Below, piece by piece: positions 22,793 to 28,391 of a DNA stretch of 28,391 nucleotides. Made by a program: the position numbers and the translations under genes. This DNA comes from JACPAB01 sp964366725. GTDB taxonomy: Bacteria > Patescibacteriota > Minisyncoccia > 2-02-FULL-40-12 > GWA2-44-9. Within the stretch, counting starts at the first letter, position 1. Each line of letters starts with the position of its first letter. Below the pieces are notes generated by a model, which did no database searches, was not told where the DNA came from, and saw nothing but the letters and a program-made list of their open reading frames with translations. The stretch spans positions 1-28,391 of the forward strand of contig CAYIUL010000002.1 in assembly GCA_964366725.1 (NCBI GenBank), written 5' to 3'.

Positions 22793-23641
22793 ATGACCAC
22801 GAAGATTAAAAAAGTCAAATCAAGGCATCCCAAATTCGTGGTAGACACTATATATGTCGGTGAATCCGTAGATCTCAAAAGGATCCAGGAGGGTATAAAA
22901 CAATACACGTATCTGAACAGGGACGACCCGCTGGTTGTCAGATTGTTAAAAGATCAATATGCCGTTCTGACCAAATTCGGGGCGGTAAGTTTCTGGAACG
23001 TGTCTGGAAAACTCCGCCGCCAATTTCTGAAAGAGCTCCAGCCGTATGTGAACAGTAAAAGGCCGTTCTATCCTTACGACGAAGATACGAAAGTTCTGGT
23101 GGGAAGCGGCGCAGAGAGGGTAACGTTCGAAAAGGTTTACATAACCGACCTGGATCCCGGAAAAATAAAAATAATATCTTATGTCTTATCCCAGTCCGTC
23201 GCTTTGGAACGCTACGAAGAGGATATCGAGACAAGCTTATCCGAAGTCGGAAGTATTGTGGAAGGCATGAAAGCCGTGGGCAAAGCCCCCATGTCGGAGA
23301 AAGAACTGCTTAAACAGATAGGGAGGGTTTTATCGGTCAAGCAGATCGCGGTCTCACATTTGGCGTTGTTTGATAAGCCAGAAGAAGTGTGGGAGTCACC
23401 CGAACTTGAAAAACTATATAGTTTGATGAGTTCCGAATACGAACTGCGGGTCAGGTTCGAAGTTTTGGATAAGAAGATAAATTATTTGTCGGACATATCC
23501 CAAATGCTGATGAATTTCCTGGCCGAGAAGAGAAACGCGTTTTTGGAGATCGTGATAATAGTTCTGATAGTGATAGAAATCGGCCTTTGGTTCTTGCCTC
23601 CGTTTCCGGAGATTGCCGGGTATTTAAGGACCTTCTTTTAG
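22793..23641 (+). CDS. DUF155 / RMND1-Sif2 family membrane protein
   Basis: 282 residues matching the DUF155 (YagE/RMD1) family. An N-terminal alpha/beta part contains KDQYAVLTKFGAVSFWNVSG. A long helical middle (VLSQSVALERYEEDIETSLS, HLALFDKPEEVWESPELEKL) follows. It ends in the characteristic helix LNFLAEKRNAFLEIVIIVLIVIEI-type membrane anchor, close to the C-terminus. Eukaryotic members (RMND1) sit in the mitochondrial inner membrane and support translation. The bacterial role is unknown. TAAAAT ends 7 nt before the ATG and there is no SD. A terminator follows. Confidence 0.8.
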   Translation: MTTKIKKVKSRHPKFVVDTIYVGESVDLKRIQEGIKQYTYLNRDDPLVVRLLKDQYAVLTKFGAVSFWNVSGKLRRQFLKELQPYVNSKRPFYPYDEDTKVLVGSGAERVTFEKVYITDLDPGKIKIISYVLSQSVALERYEEDIETSLSEVGSIVEGMKAVGKAPMSEKELLKQIGRVLSVKQIAVSHLALFDKPEEVWESPELEKLYSLMSSEYELRVRFEVLDKKINYLSDISQMLMNFLAEKRNAFLEIVIIVLIVIEIGLWFLPPFPEIAGYLRTFF

Positions 23642-23666
23642 CTTTGTTTCAGAAATCGGCTTTTTA

Positions 23667-23690
23667 GGCCAATTTTTGGCCTTGCTTTTT
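23667..23690 (+). terminator. Terminator of the DUF155 gene
   Basis: GGCCAA / TTGGCC with a TTT loop is followed by TTGCTTTTTC. The T-rich tail also supplies the -35 of the next promoter. Confidence 0.75.
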
Positions 23691-23710
23691 CTTAACCATT
23701 GTGCTATAAT
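23682..23710 (+). promoter_or_regulatory. Promoter of the GC-rich gene
   Basis: TTGCTT (23682-23687), 17 nt, TATAAT (23705-23710). Transcription would start near 23717, giving a ~44-nt leader with a strong SD, GGAGGGG (23748-23754). Confidence 0.75.
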
Positions 23711-23760
23711 TTCCTTATGGTTTAGTTGGTCTTTAACATGCCCTGCAGGAGGGGGCCGAC

Positions 23761-24726
23761 ATGCGACTACAAGTTCTGTTCGCCCTGGCCTACGGGCACA
23801 GGGGACCGGACGGGCAAGGCGGCTATGTGCCGGGGCTTTCGAACGAAGCAATGGCCCTGGTCGCCAAGACCCAGAAGGACCGCTACTATCACGTTGCGGT
23901 TCAGCAGGAGATCGGAACGGCGATGAGAGGTCTGGGCGTCGAGCCCGACTTCGAGGTTCTGTACGGCGGGCGGGCGTATCTGACCACCGAACAGATCATC
24001 GACGCGATGCTTGAGGATCTGCGCCAGGAAGGCGTTGACCCGAAGGATTGCGACATCAACGTTCTCTGCCACTCCATTCACTGGAGCGACTGCAAGTGGA
24101 TCCTTCAGGCGCGCGGCATCAGGCCGCGGAAGGCGACGCTTGGCAAGATTCCCTACGATCCGGATTCGCACCAGTTCCAGGGGAGGAACGCGTTCAACGC
24201 GTGGCTCTACAAGTTCTGGGCTGGGTTCACCAAACTGCTCAAGGGGGAGATTTCCGTTTTCGGGCCAAAGGCCCAAGGAGTCGTCATGGTGCCAACACAT
24301 CAGAACGTTCGGCGGCGGAGTCGGTTGATTATGGAGGTCATCTTGTACGCGATCGTTGTTGCCGCGGTCGTCGTCGGCGCGTATGCGTTCATCATGGCGA
24401 TGGCGAGCCAGACCGACGTGAAAGTCGGACAGCTCTACAACATCATGCTCTACTCGTGCAGCCAGGCCTACGACAAGGGCGAGGGCAAGATCGAGACCGA
24501 GAAGATGTATGATGTCGTGTTCATCGCGACGAATCCGCGCGGCATGCGCCGTCAGCTCGTCCGGCCCGCCTACACCCGGCAGGATGACACCATCCCGAAG
24601 GGCCAGGGCGAATGGGTCAAGGTCGACCGCGGGACCGTTCAGGGCATCTACTACGGATGGTATACGGAGTTCCGGTATAACGGCACTCTCCAACCGGCGT
24701 CGCAGATCCCCGACTGCGTCCAGTAG
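23761..24726 (+). CDS. GC-rich single-pass membrane protein of unknown function
   Basis: 321 residues. Residues 1-180 form a soluble domain (FALAYGHRGPDGQGGYVPGL, VLYGGRAYLTTEQIIDAMLE, VLCHSIHWSDCKWILQARGI). Its GG motif, helix and 'S-x-H-W...G-I' order faintly recall the DUF218 (YdcF/SanA) fold, but I am not confident. Basic residues RRRSR precede one membrane helix at about 186-212, and a ~110-residue domain follows, probably outside the cell. Codon choice (GAC, GTC, AAG, CGC) and GC content differ clearly from the neighbours, which suggests recent acquisition. It has a strong SD, its own promoter and a very long terminator hairpin. A 331-residue minus-strand frame over the same region is a shadow produced by the GC bias. 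Confidence 0.7.
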   Translation: MRLQVLFALAYGHRGPDGQGGYVPGLSNEAMALVAKTQKDRYYHVAVQQEIGTAMRGLGVEPDFEVLYGGRAYLTTEQIIDAMLEDLRQEGVDPKDCDINVLCHSIHWSDCKWILQARGIRPRKATLGKIPYDPDSHQFQGRNAFNAWLYKFWAGFTKLLKGEISVFGPKAQGVVMVPTHQNVRRRSRLIMEVILYAIVVAAVVVGAYAFIMAMASQTDVKVGQLYNIMLYSCSQAYDKGEGKIETEKMYDVVFIATNPRGMRRQLVRPAYTRQDDTIPKGQGEWVKVDRGTVQGIYYGWYTEFRYNGTLQPASQIPDCVQ

Positions 24727-24733
24727 TCGGTTC

Positions 24734-24791
24734 ACGGACCGTGTGTCCGGTGTGTGCGTCAAGCATACATCGGATGCCGGTCCGTTTTTTT
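24734..24791 (+). terminator. Exceptionally long terminator hairpin
   Basis: ACGGACCG (24734-24741) pairs with CGGTCCGT (24778-24785). Inside, after one bulged base, GTGTCCGGTGTGTGC pairs fully with GCATACATCGGATGC when G-U pairs are allowed, leaving loop GTCAA. Seven or so T follow. The G-U pairs make the helix stable only as plus-strand RNA. Confidence 0.9.
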
Positions 24792-24826
24792 GATTTTAAA
24801 ATTCAATGTAGTAGTATGAACTCGGT

Positions 24827-25861
24827 ATGAAAACAAAGTCAGAGACCTCTAAATTGATGAAAGTAGGCGTGCTTATGGGCGGGCCTTCTTCCGAACACGA
24901 AGTATCTTTGGCTACCGGCCAGAATGTTCTGGAGGGTCTCGACCGTTCCAAATACGAGCCGGTTGCCGTAAAGATCGTCAAATCGGGCCAGTGGTTTCTG
25001 AACCCCGCACCAAACTTATCCGCTGACCGCCAACAGAAGGGGCGGGTTTGGTGCGGGGCAGGCGGCAAACCAACTACCCCAGAACAGGTATTTAAATCAT
25101 GCGATGTCGTTTTTAACGCTCTCCACGGATATTATGGGGAAGACGGGAAAATCCAGGCGCTCCTCGACTACAACAAAGTCCGCTATACCGGTTCTGGCGT
25201 GGCCTCGTCGGCCATAGCCATGGATAAATTCCACAGCCGCGAGCTCTTCAAATTGGCCGGATTCAACGTGCCCAAGACCCTTAAATTATTGAAAGGCGAG
25301 AACTATTCCGCGCGTCTTCAGTTTTTTATAAATAAAATTATCCGCTTGCCGGTAGTCGTAAAGCCATGCTCGAACGGTTCATCCGTCGGCGTGGCTATCG
25401 TCGAAGAAGCGTCCGGTTTGAACAAAGCCGTTTTTGCCGCATTTAAGCTGGATAAAGAGGTTCTGGTTGAGGAATTTATAAAGGGGCGGGAACTCACCTG
25501 CGGTGTTTTGGACTCAATAGGGGCTCTTCCTGTAACGGAAATAATCCCGGTCAAGAGTCATAAATTTTTTAATTACCAGGCAAAATACAAAACTGGCCAT
25601 GCCAACGAGCTCACTCCGGCTCCGCTTGACGATATTTTGTATAAAAAAGCGCAGGATCTTGCCGTCAGAGCCCACCAGATTCTCGGATGCCGCGGGTATT
25701 CCAGAACGGATATGATACTAAAGAACGGCAACGGAACTATTTATGTTTTGGAAACCAACACCCTTCCGGGACTGACCAAAAATTCCCTTCTGCCCAAAGC
25801 TGCCGCTGTGGCCGGCTTATCTTTTTCTCAGCTTCTCGACCACATCATTTCAAATTCATAA
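24827..25861 (+). CDS. ddl: D-alanine-D-alanine ligase
   Basis: 344 residues. GVLMGGPSSEHEVSLATGQN is the classic Ddl N-terminus. VVFNALHGYYGEDGKIQALL and YTGSGVASSAIAMDKFHSRE follow, then ATP-grasp elements LPVVVKPCSNGSSVGVAIVE, VLVEEFIKGRELTCGVL and the metal-binding end LETNTLPGLTKNSLLPKAAA. The enzyme joins two D-Ala with ATP for the peptidoglycan pentapeptide. ATG 24827 is preferred because TATGAA ends 6 nt upstream; ATG 24857 (MKVGVLMGG) also fits the family. Located upstream of aspS and a D-Ala carboxypeptidase. Confidence 0.95.
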   Translation: MKTKSETSKLMKVGVLMGGPSSEHEVSLATGQNVLEGLDRSKYEPVAVKIVKSGQWFLNPAPNLSADRQQKGRVWCGAGGKPTTPEQVFKSCDVVFNALHGYYGEDGKIQALLDYNKVRYTGSGVASSAIAMDKFHSRELFKLAGFNVPKTLKLLKGENYSARLQFFINKIIRLPVVVKPCSNGSSVGVAIVEEASGLNKAVFAAFKLDKEVLVEEFIKGRELTCGVLDSIGALPVTEIIPVKSHKFFNYQAKYKTGHANELTPAPLDDILYKKAQDLAVRAHQILGCRGYSRTDMILKNGNGTIYVLETNTLPGLTKNSLLPKAAAVAGLSFSQLLDHIISNS

Positions 25862-25883
25862 GCCGTTGTGCTAAAATCTGAAT

Positions 25884-27272
25884 ATGTCTCGGACCAATAT
25901 CTCTGATACTAAAGATCTCGTTGGGAAAGAAGTCGAGCTTTTTGGTTGGGTAGCCACCCGCAGAGATCACGGTAAACTAATTTTTATCGATTTACGCGAT
26001 CGTTCGGGAATTGTTCAAGTTGTTTTCACTCCTTCGAGTAAAGATTATGCTATTGCTTCGGAACTCCGCTCGGAATGGGTTGTTAAGATCACGGGAATCG
26101 TAAAAGCCAGACCAGAGAAAATGGTAAATCCCGACATTGAAACAGGGAAAGTCGAGCTTGAGCCGGCGGTATTGGAGATACTGAACGAAGCCCTAACGCC
26201 CCCGTTCCCGCTTGATACCGACGGCTACGAAATAGGCGAGGAAACAAGGATGAAATATCGCTATCTGGATTTACGCCGTCCGCGCTTGGCTAAAAATATT
26301 CGATTGCGCCATAAGATAGGGCTTTTTATTCGCAATTGGCTGACCGAAAAAGATTTTATGGAGATCGAAACGCCGATATTGACCAAATCCACTCCTGAAG
26401 GCGCCCGGGATTATGTCGTTCCATCCCGCCTTTATAACGGCAAATTCTACGCATTGCCCCAATCGCCCCAGCAATACAAACAATTGTTGATGGTCGGCGG
26501 TTTGGAAAGATATTTCCAACTCGCGAGGTGTTTTAGGGATGAGGATACGAGGGGAGACCGGCAGCCGGAATTCACCCAGCTTGATCTGGAGATGAGTTTT
26601 GTTGACAGAGAGGATGTAATGGAATTGAATGAGAAACTTTTGATAGATCTGGTCAAAAAGATCTATCCGGAAAAAGAAATTCAGGAAATTCCGTTTCCTC
26701 GGCTGTCTTATAAAGAAGTGATGGAAAAATATAATACCGACCGGCCTGACCTCAGAAAGAACAAAGATAATCCAAATCTCCTGGCCTTTTGCTGGATAAT
26801 CGACTTTCCGTTTTTCGAAAAAGATAAAGAAGGAAATTGGACTTTTACACACAATCCATTTTCTGCGCCCAGAACAGAATTTATGGACGATTTGATGAAC
26901 CAAAAAAATATAGGCGACATTCTGACTACTCAATATGATGTGGTTCTGAACGGGTGGGAAATAGGCGGCGGAAGCATCCGCAACCATCAACCGGATGCCT
27001 TGGAAGCGGTTTTTAAAATAATTGGTTTTAAAAAAGAAAGAATAAAAGAAAATTTTGGCCATATGCTTGAAGCTCTCGGATACGGAGCGCCGCCTCATGG
27101 CGGGATAGCCTGGGGTTTAGACAGATTGGTTTCTATTTTACAAGGAGAGCCGAACATAAGAGAGGTGATAGCTTTTCCCAAAACAGGCGATGCCAGGGAC
27201 CTTATGATGGGAAGCCCGTCAGAGTTGGAGACAAAACAGCTGAAAGAACTCCACATCAAGGTGGAAAAATAG
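25884..27272 (+). CDS. aspS: Aspartyl-tRNA synthetase lacking the GAD insertion
   Basis: 462 residues; usual bacterial AspRS has ~590. The N-terminal OB-fold anticodon-binding domain (LFGWVATRRDHGKLIFIDLR) is present. The class II core has motif 2 FRDEDTRGDRQPEFTQLDLE and motif 3 GGIAWGLDRLVSIL. After YNTDRPDLRKN the sequence jumps directly to WIIDFPFFEKDKEGNW, where bacterial enzymes carry ~120 residues of GAD domain; that domain is absent. His29 in RRDHGK matches the His31 reported for non-discriminating AspRS, which also charges tRNA-Asn; discriminating E. coli AspRS has Leu there. TAAAAT ends 6 nt before the ATG. The carboxypeptidase gene follows after 2 nt. Confidence 0.95.
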   Translation: MSRTNISDTKDLVGKEVELFGWVATRRDHGKLIFIDLRDRSGIVQVVFTPSSKDYAIASELRSEWVVKITGIVKARPEKMVNPDIETGKVELEPAVLEILNEALTPPFPLDTDGYEIGEETRMKYRYLDLRRPRLAKNIRLRHKIGLFIRNWLTEKDFMEIETPILTKSTPEGARDYVVPSRLYNGKFYALPQSPQQYKQLLMVGGLERYFQLARCFRDEDTRGDRQPEFTQLDLEMSFVDREDVMELNEKLLIDLVKKIYPEKEIQEIPFPRLSYKEVMEKYNTDRPDLRKNKDNPNLLAFCWIIDFPFFEKDKEGNWTFTHNPFSAPRTEFMDDLMNQKNIGDILTTQYDVVLNGWEIGGGSIRNHQPDALEAVFKIIGFKKERIKENFGHMLEALGYGAPPHGGIAWGLDRLVSILQGEPNIREVIAFPKTGDARDLMMGSPSELETKQLKELHIKVEK

Positions 27273-27274
27273 AG

Positions 27275-28207
27275 ATGCGTTTCAAATTGTATTTCCTGAC
27301 AATCATTCTTGCCGCGCTTATCGCGGTGAACGTCGTTTTTTTGGTCAAGTTTCCGAAACAGAGGGGTGATTTTGCCAACGCCGAGGTCCTCCACAGTTCC
27401 CAGGCCTATATTTTTCCGGTTTCCGAACCGAGCTATTTGCCGATCCTCGTTTCCAATACCGACCGGCCGGCGCTTGACGCCAAATCCGCGGGCGTCTATG
27501 ACACCCGTTCCGGACGGTTCTTGTTCGACAAAAGCCCAAGGTCCCGTCTGCCGGTGGCGTCGCTGACAAAAATACTTACTTCAATGGTTGTTTTGGAGTA
27601 TTTGAATACCGGCGACGTGATCAAAGTCCCGGCCGAGGCGGTAAAAGTTGACGGAGAAAAGCAAACGCTTTACGCGGGAGAAGAGATAGCGGTATTGTCT
27701 TTGATGAAACTGATGTTGGTTGAATCGTCCAACGACGCCGCTTACGCGCTGGCCTATCACTTTAAAGAAAGCACGGGAAACGACCTTGTCGGGAAAATGA
27801 ACGAAAAAGCCGCGTCTCTGCAAATGATCGAATCTAATTTTCTTGATCCGGCTGGCCTGGACGATAAGGCCTACTCTACGGTGGAAGACATGACAAAACT
27901 CGCCCGCGCCGCCCTAAAGCAGGATTTGATATGGGACATTACCACCGAGAAAAGCACGACGGTCAGATCCGTTGACGGCAAGATAGAGCACAAAATAGAA
28001 AGCACGAACCAACTGTTCGGGGTCATTCCGGACGTGGTTGGAGGCAAGACAGGTTATACTGACGTCGCTTTGGGAGCTATGATCCTGATAGTGGATATTC
28101 CCGGGAAAAATGATAAAATTATCAGCATCGTTCTCGGCTCCAAAGACCGGTTTGGCGACACCCAAAAACTGCTTGACTGGGTCAAATCGGCGTATAGCTG
28201 GGAATAG
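27275..28207 (+). CDS. D-alanyl-D-alanine carboxypeptidase (S11/DacA family)
   Basis: 310 residues. An N-terminal membrane anchor or signal (LYFLTIILAALIAVNVVFLV) is followed by the penicillin-binding catalytic motifs. These are S-x-x-K as SLTK (96-99), S-x-N as SSN (151-153) and KTG (258-260). The family trims the terminal D-Ala from peptidoglycan pentapeptides outside the membrane. The C-terminal membrane-binding domain of E. coli PBP5 is missing; the N-terminal helix probably serves as anchor. The ATG lies 2 nt after the aspS stop, so the two genes share a transcript. Confidence 0.92.
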   Translation: MRFKLYFLTIILAALIAVNVVFLVKFPKQRGDFANAEVLHSSQAYIFPVSEPSYLPILVSNTDRPALDAKSAGVYDTRSGRFLFDKSPRSRLPVASLTKILTSMVVLEYLNTGDVIKVPAEAVKVDGEKQTLYAGEEIAVLSLMKLMLVESSNDAAYALAYHFKESTGNDLVGKMNEKAASLQMIESNFLDPAGLDDKAYSTVEDMTKLARAALKQDLIWDITTEKSTTVRSVDGKIEHKIESTNQLFGVIPDVVGGKTGYTDVALGAMILIVDIPGKNDKIISIVLGSKDRFGDTQKLLDWVKSAYSWE

Positions 28208-28211
28208 TCGA

Positions 28212-28237
28212 ATGTTTAAACATTTAAATATTTAAAT
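28212..28237. promoter_or_regulatory. AT-rich tandem palindromes upstream of the last gene
   Basis: ATGTTTAAACAT (28212-28223) overlaps two tandem copies of ATTTAAAT (28222-28229, 28230-28237). The last TTAAAT (28232-28237) ends 6 nt before the ATG and may be the -10. Confidence 0.4.
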
Positions 28238-28243
28238 ATCAGC

Positions 28244-28391
28244 ATGCCCACAGAACAATTTTTCACGGTCTTCAATGTGGTCAGGATCTTCCTGGTCGGC
28301 ACGCTGGCCTTTTTTATCAACCTTGTCATCACTCATTTTTGGACAGGGGTTTTGTATAAACATTTCCGGCCCGGCAAAAGCATAGAAAGGG
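28244..28391 (+). CDS. mraY: N-terminal fragment of a probable MraY (3' truncated)
   Basis: 49 codons run to the window end. MPTEQFFTVFNVVRIFLVGT is followed by a hydrophobic helix (LAFFINLVITHFW) and LYKHFRPGKSIERG. The order 'VV-x-hydrophobic-LGT, helix, LYK' fits the start of phospho-N-acetylmuramoyl-pentapeptide transferase as I remember it from Parcubacteria. The downstream Arg/Gly stretch falls where MraY has its first cytoplasmic loop. The catalytic Asp residues lie outside the window, so the assignment rests on a short stretch and on the nearby cell wall genes (ddl, carboxypeptidase). TTAAAT ends 6 nt before the ATG, with no SD. Confidence 0.45.
   Translation, partial: MPTEQFFTVFNVVRIFLVGTLAFFINLVITHFWTGVLYKHFRPGKSIER

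Noticed and set aside
23767..24762. A 331-residue minus-strand ORF
   Set aside because: It mirrors the GC-rich gene codon for codon, has no start signals, and its composition (Asp/Arg/Val/His-rich) is typical of a shadow frame.
1..28391. CRISPR arrays, insertion sequences or prophage
   Set aside because: No regularly spaced direct repeats, transposase or phage structural genes were seen. The Cas4-like nuclease is isolated.
1..28391. Alternative genetic code with TGA as Gly
   Set aside because: TGA ends several clear genes at family-appropriate lengths (secF, M14 gene, TM0106-family gene, HD gene).

Overview
This 28.4 kb window reads as part of a reduced bacterial chromosome of the Candidate Phyla Radiation (Patescibacteria, Parcubacteria-like). 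The lineage call is inference. It rests on a shortened SecA and a short SecD, an aspartyl-tRNA synthetase without the usual bacterial GAD insertion, a sigma-region-4/HARE-HTH protein, a large membrane protein paired with a TraG/VirB4-like ATPase, short intergenic gaps and a tRNA without encoded CCA. TGA is used as a stop throughout, so the Gracilibacteria/SR1 code does not apply.

Layout. 1-3.8 kb: end of a repeat-containing surface protein, a GNAT-fold (DUF2156-like) protein, an HEXXH metallopeptidase, a convergent PurD-like ATP-grasp enzyme, and a ribosome hibernation factor. 3.8-7.8 kb: secA surrounded by four small minus-strand genes, one encoding only 23 residues. 7.8-11.1 kb: a nucleotidyltransferase fused to a diadenylate-cyclase-like domain, then M14 and M16 zinc peptidase cassettes. 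11.1-13.4 kb: divergent PD-(D/E)XK and RecB-like/RNase H-like nucleases. 13.4-16.7 kb: secD, secF and the sigma-region-4/HARE regulator. 16.8-19.7 kb: membrane protein plus type IV secretion-like ATPase. 19.7-20.3 kb: a gene-free stretch with a probable ~300-nt structured RNA and a large imperfect inverted repeat. 20.3-24.8 kb: HD phosphohydrolase, half-size EamA transporter, tRNA-Lys, two membrane-anchored unknowns (one GC-rich) and a DUF155/RMND1 protein. 24.8-28.4 kb: ddl, aspS, a D-Ala-D-Ala carboxypeptidase and the start of a probable mraY.

The housekeeping theme is protein export (SecA, SecD, SecF) and peptidoglycan precursor synthesis and trimming (Ddl, DacA-type carboxypeptidase, probable MraY). 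Interleaved accessory genes are mostly self-contained: own sigma70-type promoter, clear Shine-Dalgarno (SD) site and strong terminator. The core genes instead lack an SD and carry a -10-like hexamer 6-7 nt before the start codon, as expected for leaderless mRNAs. This two-class expression architecture, the orphan RNA, the nucleotidyltransferase-DAC fusion and the paired TTTACA-N4-TGTAAA dyads in front of two tiny genes are the most interesting signals. No CRISPR array, insertion sequence or prophage was seen.
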